Shown: positions 1 to 8,038, counted from the first letter of the stretch. The stretch: 18,994 bases of DNA from JBMCLJ01 sp048615375 (GCA_048615375.1 JBMCLJ010000017.1:1-18994), one strand, 5' to 3'. Notes: a model not told the origin generated them from the sequence alone. Translations and numbers: made by a program.

Positions 1-1
1 T

Positions 2-163
2 AGCGGAGCAAGAACCTACGGGCGCAGCGATAGCGGAGTCCGTAGAGTCTCAGTAGCACAGGCTGCATTGCGCTCAGACGATGATGCACATTCATATCGT
101 GCAAGGCTCGAAGCACTATACCAAACTGAAAGTCAACATGCTTATCTGGACGCGCTTTTTTAA
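2..163 (+). CDS. C-terminal end of an unrecognised protein (partial, 5' end outside the window)
   Basis: An open frame of 53 codons enters from the left edge and ends at TAA 161-163. The other two plus frames hit stops early, at position 1 and near 54. The visible tail is rich in Arg, Ala, Ser and Asp, with no Cys or Trp, and ends in SQHAYLDALF. An imperfect 8-base direct repeat (TAGCGGAG at 1-8 and 31-38) encodes the recurring Ser-Gly-x-Arg pattern. I do not recognise the family. The stop lies 7 nt before a perfect SD sequence for the next gene, so the two were probably co-transcribed. Only the C-terminus is seen, so function and length cannot be judged. Confidence 0.55.
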   Translation, partial: SGARTYGRSDSGVRRVSVAQAALRSDDDAHSYRARLEALYQTESQHAYLDALF

Positions 164-169
164 TTATTC

Positions 170-177
170 AAGGAGGT
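170..177 (+). promoter_or_regulatory. Perfect Shine-Dalgarno sequence (AAGGAGGT) in front of a very short frame
   Basis: AAGGAGGT is the full anti-SD complement. The ATG best placed for it (182-184, 4 nt spacing) opens a frame of only 18 codons ending in TAG at 236-238. The long open frame downstream lies one register away, with its first ATG at 196, 18 nt from the SD. The site is therefore either the start of a short leader peptide or the original start of a frameshifted gene. Confidence 0.7.
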
Positions 178-195
178 ACATATGGACTTGAAGCA

Positions 196-783
196 ATGCA
201 ATGTCTTGCCTATAACCAAACGATGCCACCTCAAGTAGAAGAGATGTTCCCATCTAGTTCCAACTCAGCAATACAAGGAAGAGGTGCACGAAATGAAGAC
301 TACGTGAATATGTTCCTAACAATGGCTGATGGTCCAAGAAACGCGACAATTTTTGCTTGTAATCTAGCACAAGCTCGTATTGAGCTTTTTCAAAGAGCAG
401 CTGTTGCAGGTGCAATAAAACAATTGGAGGAGAATCTAGATAGGAGCATAGACGAACGTGATCTTTCTCCTAGTAATAAACTGGGGGCTGTCTGTGCTCG
501 ACTTATGAATGCCGCTGGAAGGTTTGTTGCGGGAGGTGATGAATTTGCACGCGCATTGAGACTTAGACTTGTCAAGGAAATAACTCCTGAGTTTTTAGAA
601 TTGAGTACTCCTACTGTATTAAAAAGTCTATCGGCTATATCAGAAAGTATGTCTTCTAGTAAAATTAACCCATTCGAATTATACAGCAAGGGTGAATTTG
701 CTTCTCTTGCTCTAGATGATATGGGTATATATATTCCAAAGGGTGAAATTCGACGTTTATTTGCACGGCTCCTTGGACAATAA
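196..783 (+). CDS. Hypothetical protein, possibly N-terminally frameshifted
   Basis: The protein is 195 aa, mostly helical in character, with no signal peptide or membrane segment that I can see. It has a Met-, Asn- and Gln-rich N-terminus, an Ala- and Leu-rich middle (residues about 55-130) and a basic end (EIRRLFARLLGQ). I do not recognise a family. ATG 196 is the first start in this frame but is badly placed for the SD at 170-177. Reading the same frame upstream gives Gly-Leu-Glu-Ala before Met1. Restoring one G after ATG 182 (ATG GGA CTT GAA) would place a normal start ideally behind the SD. A one-base deletion or a sequencing error at 184-186 therefore explains the arrangement well. The gene directly follows another unrecognised gene; no terminator follows its TAA. 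Confidence 0.6.
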   Translation: MQCLAYNQTMPPQVEEMFPSSSNSAIQGRGARNEDYVNMFLTMADGPRNATIFACNLAQARIELFQRAAVAGAIKQLEENLDRSIDERDLSPSNKLGAVCARLMNAAGRFVAGGDEFARALRLRLVKEITPEFLELSTPTVLKSLSAISESMSSSKINPFELYSKGEFASLALDDMGIYIPKGEIRRLFARLLGQ

Positions 784-802
784 ACTACAACAAATCTAAG
801 CC

Positions 803-832
803 TTTACCTCTCCGCCTGCCACGTTGTATACT
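803..832 (+). promoter_or_regulatory. Putative sigma-70-type promoter of umuDC
   Basis: TTTACC (803-808) and TATACT (827-832) are separated by 18 bp and would start transcription near 839. No E. coli-type (CTG-N10-CAG) or Bacillus-type (GAAC-N4-GTTC) LexA operator is visible nearby, so SOS control cannot be shown from sequence. Confidence 0.45.
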
Positions 833-838
833 GTAAGT

Positions 839-855
839 CCCCCGATTGCCGGGGG
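839..855 (+). other. GC-rich hairpin in the umuDC leader
   Basis: CCCCCG and CGGGGG form a perfect 6-bp stem around the loop ATTGC. It sits at the predicted transcript start and runs into GGGAGGT (854-860), so the stem could hide that purine tract. No T-run follows, which argues against a terminator. A similar hairpin (CCCCG-ATAC-CGGGG) occurs at 18745-18758. Confidence 0.5.
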
Positions 856-884
856 GAGGTAAATACGTTATAAGCGTGCGGATC

Positions 885-1328
885 ATGAACACAAATACTT
901 CAACTATCACAACAAAATATCGCTTTAAGCACTCTACCAGCTTGAAACTGCCTTTATTCCTGAACGCGATACCGTGCGGGTTTCCTTCGCCCGCGGATGA
1001 CTACGTGGATCGGGATCTGGATCTGAATGAGTATATTGTCAGACATCCCGCGTCTACATTTTTTCTCAAAGCACAGGGAAAGTCAATGATTGACGCGAGC
1101 ATTAACGAAGAAGATATTTTAGTAGTAGACAAATCACTCGAGGCGAAACACAATGATATCGTAATCGCCAGCCTCAACGGAGAATTCACCATAAAGCGAC
1201 TGGTAAAACAGGATGGAAAGGTTTCTCTCTTACCGTGTAATTCGGACTTTAACCCTGTCACCGTGCGCCCAGACGATGACCTCGTCATCTGGGGAGTCGT
1301 CACTCACATAATTCATGCCTTACAATGA
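885..1328 (+). CDS. umuD: UmuD, self-cleaving subunit of DNA polymerase V
   Basis: The protein is a LexA/S24-family translesion-synthesis factor of 147 aa from ATG 885. RecA-stimulated autocleavage turns UmuD into UmuD', which joins UmuC to form error-prone polymerase V. All hallmarks are present: cleavage site Cys31-Gly32 (PCGFPSPADDY), nucleophile Ser67 in GKSM, and general base Lys104 in FTIKRL. The intervals (36 residues from Cys to Ser, 37 from Ser to Lys) equal those of E. coli UmuD. The frame is open back to TTG 846 and includes GTG 876. ATG 885 was chosen because the family's N-terminal arm is short, but no start has a well-placed SD. Its TGA overlaps the ATG of umuC (ATGA). The pair looks more GC-rich than the flanks, consistent with horizontal acquisition. 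Confidence 0.93.
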   Translation: MNTNTSTITTKYRFKHSTSLKLPLFLNAIPCGFPSPADDYVDRDLDLNEYIVRHPASTFFLKAQGKSMIDASINEEDILVVDKSLEAKHNDIVIASLNGEFTIKRLVKQDGKVSLLPCNSDFNPVTVRPDDDLVIWGVVTHIIHALQ

Positions 1329-2623
1329 AAGACAAGACATTCGCCTTGGTGGATGGCAACAATTTCTATGTTTCCTGTGAACGGGTATTCAATACCTCGC
1401 TCCGGGATATTCCTGTACTCGTCCTCTCCAATAATGATGGCTGCGTTGTCGCCCGCTCGAATGAAGTTAAATCACTCGGTGTAACGATGGGTTCGCCATT
1501 TTTTAAAGTACAGGACGTTATTGAAAAGCACAGAGTACAAGTATTTTCCTCCAACTACGCGCTTTACGCGAGCATGTCCAATCGCGTCGTACAAACGCTC
1601 CGCTCATTAGCGAGCGAAGTTGAGGTCTATTCTATTGACGAGTCATTCCTCGATCTCACCAACCTGCCGCTGGATACGGACTTTGCTGATTTTGGAAAAC
1701 GTGTTAAAAAAACTGTCTGGAAGCATACCAATATTCCGGTCAGTGTTGGCATCGCTTCAACGAAAACCCTGGCAAAAGCAGCGAATAAGCTCGCTAAAAA
1801 AATCCCTGAATGCGAGGGAGTTCTTGATATGAAAACACGCTCCGCCCGTGAAATAGACGATCTGCTCGCCAGGCTTCCTGTCGGTGATGTCTGGGGAGTT
1901 GGCTTTCGTCATGGCGACTGGCTCAGAGCACAGGGCATTACCAACACGCTTCAGCTGAAAAACGCTGACGAAAAGTGGATTCGGCGTAAAATGACCGTTA
2001 TGGGCGAGCGTACGGTGCTTGAGCTGCGCGGGATACCCTGCTACCAGCTGGAAACTATCCCCAGACCGAAGAAATGTATCGCCTCAACCAGAATGTTTGG
2101 AAGACCGGTGGAGCTACTCAGTGAGCTTGAAGAAGCCGTAACGCTCTACATAACCATTGCCGCCGAAAAATTACGCAAACAGCATTCTGCCGCGGCGATG
2201 GTCTGCGTATTTATTCACACCAATCGACACAGAAAAAGCCAGCCCCAGTATGCCAATTCCCTATGGCTCCGCCTGCCTGAACCCACCTGCTACACACCGG
2301 ACCTGGTAAAGACAGCCCTTCGCGCCCTCCGGCAGATATATAAAAACGGTTACCAATACAGCAAAGCCGGTGTCCTTCTGGCCGGCATCGTTCCTGTAGG
2401 TTCTATCCCGGCAAACCTCTTTGAAACAGAAACTGAAGCCCTGCACAAGCAAACCTCAGCATCGCTCATTACCGCAGTAGACGCAATAAACAGAAAATGG
2501 GGAAGAAACACTCTGTTCCTCGCCAGCCGGGGCACACGCATGCCCTGGTCTATGAAACAAATCAAAAAATCCTGGCGTTTCACCACCGACTGGCGTGAAT
2601 TACCCATCGCAAAAACCCCGTAA
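1325..2623 (+). CDS. umuC: UmuC, catalytic subunit of error-prone DNA polymerase V
   Basis: This is a Y-family translesion polymerase of 432 aa, a normal length. The first catalytic motif is at the start (ALVDGNNFYVSCE, Asp10). The second is SIDESFLDL with Asp105 and Glu106, which bind the catalytic metals. Palm and fingers elements KTLAKAANKLAKK follow, then a helix-hairpin-helix region (VGDVWGVGFRHGDWL) and the little-finger domain. The last 50 or so residues match the UmuC-specific DUF4113 tail: INRKWGRNTLFLASRG, then a W-x-M and FTTDWRELP. This tail separates UmuC from DinB. The gene is translationally coupled to umuD by an ATGA overlap. Nothing is truncated. The pair looks functional and would give damage-induced mutagenesis. 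Confidence 0.95.
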   Translation: MKDKTFALVDGNNFYVSCERVFNTSLRDIPVLVLSNNDGCVVARSNEVKSLGVTMGSPFFKVQDVIEKHRVQVFSSNYALYASMSNRVVQTLRSLASEVEVYSIDESFLDLTNLPLDTDFADFGKRVKKTVWKHTNIPVSVGIASTKTLAKAANKLAKKIPECEGVLDMKTRSAREIDDLLARLPVGDVWGVGFRHGDWLRAQGITNTLQLKNADEKWIRRKMTVMGERTVLELRGIPCYQLETIPRPKKCIASTRMFGRPVELLSELEEAVTLYITIAAEKLRKQHSAAAMVCVFIHTNRHRKSQPQYANSLWLRLPEPTCYTPDLVKTALRALRQIYKNGYQYSKAGVLLAGIVPVGSIPANLFETETEALHKQTSASLITAVDAINRKWGRNTLFLASRGTRMPWSMKQIKKSWRFTTDWRELPIAKTP

Positions 2624-2672
2624 AAAACACAAATCTGTTGTAAAACCACAACAAAAATGTGTAGGATATGTT

Positions 2673-3869
2673 ATGGTATTTGAACGAAATGTGCAAAAAA
2701 AGATAATGCCATTCCTGGGTCGAGACGAGGCACTTGTCTTGACTGGAGCCAGGCAGGTAGGAAAAACAACTATTGCCAGGCAAATATTTAACACACTTCC
2801 AGAGGGTCAAAAGGTGTGGTTTGACTTTGAGAACCCACTTGATATCAAGGTTTTTGAAGATGTGGATTACGCTGATATTTATAAAAGGATAATTGATACA
2901 GGAGTGAATAGAGAAAAAAGAGTATATGTGTTTATCGATGAAATCCAGTACTTTCCAGAAATTACCAGAATAATGAAGTATTTGATTGACCACTATCAGG
3001 TAAAATTTTGTGTAACTTGCTCTTCAAGTTTCTACATGAGAAATCTTTTTCCAGAATCCCTGTCAGGAAAAAAATTTCTATTTACTATCACTCCACTTGC
3101 CTTTAATGAATTTTTGAGATTCAAAGGAGTAAAAGGTACAACATACTCTCTGTATGAAGAAGTTCCCAATGATATATGTACGTATGAGCGGTTTGATGAA
3201 TACTATCAGGAATATCTTGAGTATGGCGGTTTCCCGGAGGTCGTGCTTGAACAATCCGTGATAGAGAAAAAAATGATATTACGAAATATTTTTAGTTCTT
3301 ACTTCCAAAAAGATGTGAGTAATTTTGGGGGTTTTAAGAACGTTTCCGAGGTTCGTGACTTAATTTTGCTCGTCATGCAGCGAGTCGGGCAAAAAATAGA
3401 TGTGACAAAGTTAGCAAGTACGCTTGGTGTTACGAGGAATAGGGTGTATGAATATCTGTATTTTCTAGAACAAACTTTTTTTATTACTCTTCTCCCCCAA
3501 TATTCCAAAAGTATCGACCAAAGCGTTGCGGGAGGGAAAAAGGTGTTCTGCGTCGACTCTGGAATGGTAAACGAAATAGCCCAGGTTTCAAGAGGAAATC
3601 TGTTTGAGAACGCGGTATGTAATCAATTGCAAGCCTATATTGAAGATCCGGTATTGAACCCGATAATGTATTACCAAAATCGCAGTAGCATGGAGATTGA
3701 TTGTGTACTTGACAAATCGTACGCGCTTGAAGTGAAGCTCCACGCTGTACCACAGGATGAGCGGCGTTTAGCAAGGCTTGCAGAAAGAACTGGGATAGAA
3801 AACTACGCTGTCGTGTCACTTGCATTCGCTGAAAACCTGAGTTTTGTCAGATATCCACAAGATCTTTGA
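2673..3869 (+). CDS. AAA_14 ATPase with C-terminal DUF4143 (nuclease-like) domain
   Basis: This is a 398-aa P-loop ATPase. Walker A is GARQVGKT (residues 25-32) and Walker B is VFIDEIQ (Asp89, Glu90). A sensor-like SSSF and the family pattern YGGFPEVVL follow, then a winged-helix-like stretch (TKLASTLGVTRNRVYEYLYFLE). The C-terminal DUF4143 part carries EID (Asp343) and EVK (Glu353, Lys355), which resembles a PD-(D/E)XK nuclease core. The biochemical role of the family is not established. ATG 2673 was chosen because AGGA (2663-2666) lies 6 nt upstream; the frame is open back to 2595, inside umuC, but that extension is Lys- and Gln-rich and unlike the family. A paralogue lies at 17441-18703. 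Confidence 0.88.
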   Translation: MVFERNVQKKIMPFLGRDEALVLTGARQVGKTTIARQIFNTLPEGQKVWFDFENPLDIKVFEDVDYADIYKRIIDTGVNREKRVYVFIDEIQYFPEITRIMKYLIDHYQVKFCVTCSSSFYMRNLFPESLSGKKFLFTITPLAFNEFLRFKGVKGTTYSLYEEVPNDICTYERFDEYYQEYLEYGGFPEVVLEQSVIEKKMILRNIFSSYFQKDVSNFGGFKNVSEVRDLILLVMQRVGQKIDVTKLASTLGVTRNRVYEYLYFLEQTFFITLLPQYSKSIDQSVAGGKKVFCVDSGMVNEIAQVSRGNLFENAVCNQLQAYIEDPVLNPIMYYQNRSSMEIDCVLDKSYALEVKLHAVPQDERRLARLAERTGIENYAVVSLAFAENLSFVRYPQDL

Positions 3870-3902
3870 AATACACCAGTACAAGATAGCGGTGTTTATT
3901 TT

Positions 3903-3921
3903 TAACATAATATGTTATAAG
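3903..3921 (+). promoter_or_regulatory. Palindrome and extended -10 promoter in front of the glycosyltransferase
   Basis: TAACATA-A-TATGTTA (3903-3917) is a perfect 7-bp dyad. It overlaps TGTTATAAG (3913-3921), an extended -10 of the form TGnTATAAT with one mismatch. Transcription would start about 6-8 nt later, at or just before ATG 3930, giving a nearly leaderless mRNA. A dyad overlapping the -10 is a natural place for a repressor. Confidence 0.4.
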
Positions 3922-3929
3922 GTAGCGCG

Positions 3930-5195
3930 ATGAAACTATTATTTGCCCCTATGGCGTCCAGCTCTCTGGCTCATATGGCGCGTTTATTTGCCATAGCAGA
4001 CGAAATGAAGGATCGTGGACATGAGATTCTATTTACATCGAGTACTGAAAGAAAAGAATTTATAGTTCAAAGTGGGTATGAGGTGTATTCGAGAACGTAT
4101 CTTCCGGTAAATTTTAATGATCCAAAAGATCAATCTTTGAACTACTTAAAAGCAAAACGAGACAACTTCAAAGATTGGTTTGCTACAGAAATAGAAGCTG
4201 CAGAGCATTTTGAGGCTCAGCTAGTCATAAGCTCACCAGGATTTCTTGGACCACATGTAACATTTAAAACAAATATTCCCACTTTAGCAGTGATAAATGC
4301 ACCTTATCTGGCAGAGTCGGTAGGTGTACTTGGTTTATCTTTAACAGAAAATTCACTTCGCCATCAGCTACTGCGATCGTTCATAAAACCAAAGTTTGAA
4401 AAAAAGTTTACTAGCCAGTATGTAACTCAGATTGTTGAGATTTATAAAGAGTTGGGGATCGATTTCTATGGAAAAAACCGGACTCAGTTATATGAATGTA
4501 TGGATATTGTCATTCCAGGTATGTACGAGCTGGAGCCTGTAGAGCCGAAAGATGCCTATTATTACAGTGGTCCGCTGTTTTGGAAGGGGTTTGAAAAAAA
4601 CACGGAGTGTTCTGAAGAGATGATTAAAGATTTTAAAGGGGAAGATACACTCATATACCTTAGCTTTGGGGGGAGTATTTTTAATCTTGATTTTTATAAT
4701 CACATTTTTGAACTAATAGCTAAGCTACCATATAAGTTCCTTGTTTCTACCGGACTTAATTTTTCACTAACGGAATTTACCTACAATAAAAAAAATACAC
4801 GAGTGTATCGCTTTGTACCAGGATTAAAAGCATGTAAGTTAAGCGATGTTGTGATTAATACTGGGGCACATGGCACGGTAATGCAAGCCTTACGATACGC
4901 CAAACCTATGATTTGCATTCCATGCAATATTGACCAGTCATTTTACGCGTATCGCGTAGAGGAGTTAGGATTAGGAATTAATATTAACAAGACGAGTATT
5001 ACAAGATTCGCGCATAGGGAAAGTTACTATAAGCTTAATCCGAATTTGGATAAAGAAATTATCTCTGGCATCTCTGAAATCTTGACAGCGCCAAAGTATA
5101 AGCATCAAACTATGAAGTATTCTGTAATGTTACGTCGTCAGGGTAGCGGAGTAAAGAATATTGGCAATTATATAGAAAGTCGTTATGGATACTGA
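3930..5195 (+). CDS. GT1-family (UGT/MGT-like) glycosyltransferase
   Basis: The 421-aa cytoplasmic or membrane-associated GT-B enzyme transfers a sugar from a nucleotide-sugar donor, acceptor unknown. The N-terminus has the family pattern for the acceptor domain: LLFAPMASSSLAHMARLFAIA followed by a helix and DRGHEILF. LIYLSFGGSIF begins the second domain. The donor-binding region holds GAHGTVMQALRYAKPMICIP with His314, then DQSFYAYRVEELGLG, matching the HG-T/S-x-E-A-L...P...DQ...A...G-G pattern of macrolide and sterol glycosyltransferases. Its end overlaps the next gene by 11 bp, so it is translationally coupled to a sensor kinase. The start follows AAGG (3919-3922) by 7 nt but may be leaderless. 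Target could be a lipid, a glycolipid or a small toxic molecule; sequence alone does not decide. Confidence 0.85.
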   Translation: MKLLFAPMASSSLAHMARLFAIADEMKDRGHEILFTSSTERKEFIVQSGYEVYSRTYLPVNFNDPKDQSLNYLKAKRDNFKDWFATEIEAAEHFEAQLVISSPGFLGPHVTFKTNIPTLAVINAPYLAESVGVLGLSLTENSLRHQLLRSFIKPKFEKKFTSQYVTQIVEIYKELGIDFYGKNRTQLYECMDIVIPGMYELEPVEPKDAYYYSGPLFWKGFEKNTECSEEMIKDFKGEDTLIYLSFGGSIFNLDFYNHIFELIAKLPYKFLVSTGLNFSLTEFTYNKKNTRVYRFVPGLKACKLSDVVINTGAHGTVMQALRYAKPMICIPCNIDQSFYAYRVEELGLGININKTSITRFAHRESYYKLNPNLDKEIISGISEILTAPKYKHQTMKYSVMLRRQGSGVKNIGNYIESRYGY

Positions 5196-7425
5196 AATCG
5201 TTTTACTTGCGTTGCTGTCTATTCTTACGCTTTCATTCAGTCTTAATATTTTGAGACGAAAATTTGGAGCAGATAAGCGACAGTTACTTCTGTTCGGGGT
5301 GGTGTTTTCTCAATTTTTATGGACAGTGTCAATACTTTTAACCCTTGTATTCTATCGTCTTGAAGGGTTGAGTCTGCTGCTTTCACGGGCAAGTTTTGGC
5401 CTTGGTACATTGATTGCTGTTTTCTTTATATTGCTCACGGTTGAGTTATGCGATCCAATAAAAAGGAAAATGGCACATATACTTGTAGTGACTCAGTTAT
5501 TATGGATTCCTCTTAGTTTTACTTCACTGGTTCTGGCAGGCGTGGAAGTGAGAGGTAATTCCCTCGTTTCATTTGATGGTACATATAAAGAGTTGTATAC
5601 TGTTAGTTTAGCACTGGCATTTGTATACGCATTCCATGTGCTATACAAGACCTTTAAAAATACTCAAAATGCGAATTTTAAATACCAAATCAAATATATT
5701 CTTGCAGGTGGTTTCGTTTCGATGAGTATAGCCTTCGCCTCAAATCTAATTATTCCTACAATATTTGGCATAGAGATTCGTTCGCTTGGTCCACTATCAC
5801 TTATGTTCTTTGTTGGTATGACTTTCTACGCGGTTACAAGGCACCGTTTTTTAAAGCTGAATATAGCTTTGGGAAGTATTGTATCCTTTGTATTACTCAC
5901 TATCGTACCATTGGGGACGTTTTTTCTGGTATATGAGTTAAATACCCGCCTCTGGGGTAGTATTTATACCGTCCCTGCAATAATTTCCGGACTTGGGGAA
6001 TCATCCGTATTCATTTTGCTTTTTTTAAAATTGCATACTTTTTTCCGTTCTTTAATTAATCGACACATAAACTCCAATTTCTTCAAAACTAAAAAGATTA
6101 TTGATGCCTTTGAGCAATCTGTTTTGACCGAAGTTGATACAAAGCATATTTACCGGAAGGTTAGGCAGCTCTTAAATTCTCATATGAACATTCCCGTATA
6201 TTGTCTCATTGAGCTGGATGAAGGTAATATTTTCCGGTTATTTACAAAAGGAAAGCTTCCTCAAAATCTCCACAAACTGGTCCCACTACTTACATGGGTA
6301 GGTTCTCGTGGATATAGATTCATTGATCTAACAGAATCAAAAGAAATTAATAGTACCTATTATGATATTCTGATTAATCTTGAAATAGAAGCTATTTTTT
6401 ACGTGGATGCCAACACTTATTTTATTTTATTCTCAAAATCAGACAATCGAGTTTACAGTACCTATGAAATTGAATTTCTTATGAGGATAACTCAGGCACT
6501 TGGTATTGCCTTGCAACGAGCTGGTTTGTACGAACAGCAAGCACAGTTTAATCAACGTTTGCAGCAAGAGGTAGATGAAGCGACGTGGAAGATATCGTCC
6601 CAGAAGGAGCTTTTGCAGCAAAAGTACGAGGAGGAGCGTGATATGATAGGGATTCTTGGGCATGAACTCCGGACACCATTAACAGTTGCCAAAAATATGG
6701 CAGAATTGCTTCAGACCAAGGTTCATTGTATGGAGATCAATGGAACTGTAGATTATAAATACATACGACAAAAAATTGAGACCATTCATGACGCCCTGAC
6801 GCGGGAGACAAATATTGTGGAGACTGCTTTATCAACTTCAAGGATTGATAATGAAAAAGTTCAGGTGCATACAGATGATCATGTTAATCTTGAGGACATC
6901 ATCTCATTCGCAGTAGACGCGTTCCAGTCCTCAGCACGGCAAAAAGGGATTATTTTACAATTTAAGAGACCTGGGTTTAAAATACCTGTTATCCTGTCCG
7001 ACACTGCCAAAGTTCAGGAAATCGTTACTAACCTCGTAAGTAACGCAATTAAATATACTTTTAAAGGTAAGGTAACCATATCTCTCACCAAAGACGATAC
7101 CAGTATAACTCTCTTGGTAAAAGATACAGGAGAAGGTATCCCAAAAGACGCGTTGAAGAAGATCGGACAGAAGTTCTTTAGAGTCAATCAGTACTTGGAT
7201 GGTTCTGATAATGTTATTCGACCAGGAGGAACTGGCTTGGGCTTGTATGTCGTGAAAAATTATGTCAAGTTAATTGGGGGAGAATTGGATATTACTTCCG
7301 AAGTAGGGAAAGGGTCGACATTTTCAGTGACCTTGCCGCTCATTGAGCCGAGGGAGCATTCAAATACACATTATGCGCAGGCAGACGAATCCGACATGTT
7401 CGCAGTACTGGGATTGGCTCAATGA
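5185..7425 (+). CDS. Polytopic sensor histidine kinase without an adjacent response regulator
   Basis: This 746-aa membrane kinase has about nine hydrophobic segments in residues 1-285, resembling multi-TM 7TM-type histidine kinase sensors. A soluble region (about 300-440) that could be a GAF-like fold follows, then a Gln- and Glu-rich coiled coil (about 445-487). The HisKA H-box is ILGHELRTPL with phospho-acceptor His493. The ATPase part has the N-box NLVSNAIKY, the G1 box DTGEGIP (from Asp647), FFRVN, and the G2 box GGTGLGL (681-687). All catalytic boxes are intact. The gene begins inside the glycosyltransferase gene. No response regulator follows, so it must signal to one encoded elsewhere, perhaps the one at 10620. 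The ligand is unknown; the membrane sensor suggests an envelope or lipophilic signal. Confidence 0.9.
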   Translation: MDTEIVLLALLSILTLSFSLNILRRKFGADKRQLLLFGVVFSQFLWTVSILLTLVFYRLEGLSLLLSRASFGLGTLIAVFFILLTVELCDPIKRKMAHILVVTQLLWIPLSFTSLVLAGVEVRGNSLVSFDGTYKELYTVSLALAFVYAFHVLYKTFKNTQNANFKYQIKYILAGGFVSMSIAFASNLIIPTIFGIEIRSLGPLSLMFFVGMTFYAVTRHRFLKLNIALGSIVSFVLLTIVPLGTFFLVYELNTRLWGSIYTVPAIISGLGESSVFILLFLKLHTFFRSLINRHINSNFFKTKKIIDAFEQSVLTEVDTKHIYRKVRQLLNSHMNIPVYCLIELDEGNIFRLFTKGKLPQNLHKLVPLLTWVGSRGYRFIDLTESKEINSTYYDILINLEIEAIFYVDANTYFILFSKSDNRVYSTYEIEFLMRITQALGIALQRAGLYEQQAQFNQRLQQEVDEATWKISSQKELLQQKYEEERDMIGILGHELRTPLTVAKNMAELLQTKVHCMEINGTVDYKYIRQKIETIHDALTRETNIVETALSTSRIDNEKVQVHTDDHVNLEDIISFAVDAFQSSARQKGIILQFKRPGFKIPVILSDTAKVQEIVTNLVSNAIKYTFKGKVTISLTKDDTSITLLVKDTGEGIPKDALKKIGQKFFRVNQYLDGSDNVIRPGGTGLGLYVVKNYVKLIGGELDITSEVGKGSTFSVTLPLIEPREHSNTHYAQADESDMFAVLGLAQ

Positions 7426-7437
7426 AAAAATTAATAT

Positions 7438-7989
7438 ATGATTAAATTATCAATGAAACTCTTACTCCTGCCAGGCAATAGCAAGTACAATAAATCCTTG
7501 ATTGAAGAAGTCCATGGAGCGGTACAGCATTTATTCCATGATGCGAAAAATTTATACTACTCGCACTGGGAGCACGAGGAAGAAATTGATATTGATCCTG
7601 AAATTACCAGGCTTAAAGCAATGGTTGAAGTTGAAGAAGAGTATGTAGTATTTGCCAAAAGCGCAGGTTCGCTGGCTACCTTAAAGGCAATTCATACAAA
7701 AGTGTTCACACCAAAAAAAATCATAATTGCCGGTTTTCCACTTTGATGGGCAAGAGAGAGAAACTATGAAGTAGAACCATGGCTGGAGAAGGTCGACATT
7801 TCCCTTACGTTTATTCATAAAACTAATGATCCAATAGTTTCTTTTGCTGAGCTTCAACAATTCCTGAAACAATTTCCAAACCTGAATCATGAGCTCATAG
7901 AACTGCCTGGAGATGATCATCATTATGAAGATATTGAAGGGTTAAAAAAACTTATTCATAAGAAGCTAAGTATGAGTAAATCGTTGTAG
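7438..7989 (+). pseudogene. Alpha/beta hydrolase interrupted by an in-frame TGA
   Basis: One frame reads through 184 codons with a single TGA at 7744-7746 and ends at TAG 7987-7989. The upstream part has a first strand LLLLPGNS and a nucleophile elbow AKSAGS with the likely catalytic Ser. The downstream part continues with strand LTFIHKTNDPI (likely catalytic Asp) and GDDHHYED (likely catalytic His). The triad is thus split, and the 102-aa product ending at TGA could not be an active hydrolase. No start codon lies just after the stop. The reading frame is otherwise undamaged, which points to a recent nonsense mutation, a sequencing error or, less likely, recoding. It follows the kinase by 12 nt and was probably in the same operon. 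ATG 7453 is an alternative start. Confidence 0.75.
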
Positions 7990-8012
7990 TGATGGGATTT
8001 CTTTGCTATAAT
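7984..8012 (+). promoter_or_regulatory. Promoter of the membrane-anchored protein
   Basis: TGCTATAAT (8004-8012) is a perfect extended -10, with TTGTAG (7984-7989) at a 17-bp spacing as a weak -35. The predicted start, near 8019, leaves about 20 nt before ATG 8039 with no SD in it. The -35 lies over the end of the hydrolase pseudogene. Confidence 0.65.
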
Positions 8013-8038
8013 AAATTAGTTTGCATAAAAAACATCGT

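Noticed and set aside
390..689. Minus-strand 99-codon frame opposite the first hypothetical gene
   Set aside because: Ser/Leu-rich shadow of the plus-strand gene without an SD.
846..884. TTG 846 or GTG 876 as the UmuD start
   Set aside because: Possible, but TTG falls within the leader hairpin and no start has a good SD; ATG 885 gives a family-like N-terminal arm.
2636..2653. Inverted repeat TGTTGT/ACAACA after umuC as a terminator
   Set aside because: The 6-bp AT-rich stem has no T-run on the plus strand.
2595..2672. Upstream extension of the first ATPase into umuC
   Set aside because: The extra 26 residues are Lys/Gln-rich and unlike the family; ATG 2673 has an AGGA at good spacing.
7744..7746. 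Alternative genetic code (TGA as Gly or Trp)
   Set aside because: TGA ends umuD, the first ATPase, the glycosyltransferase, the 9-TM kinase, the response regulator and uup at normal lengths, several at overlaps with the next gene.
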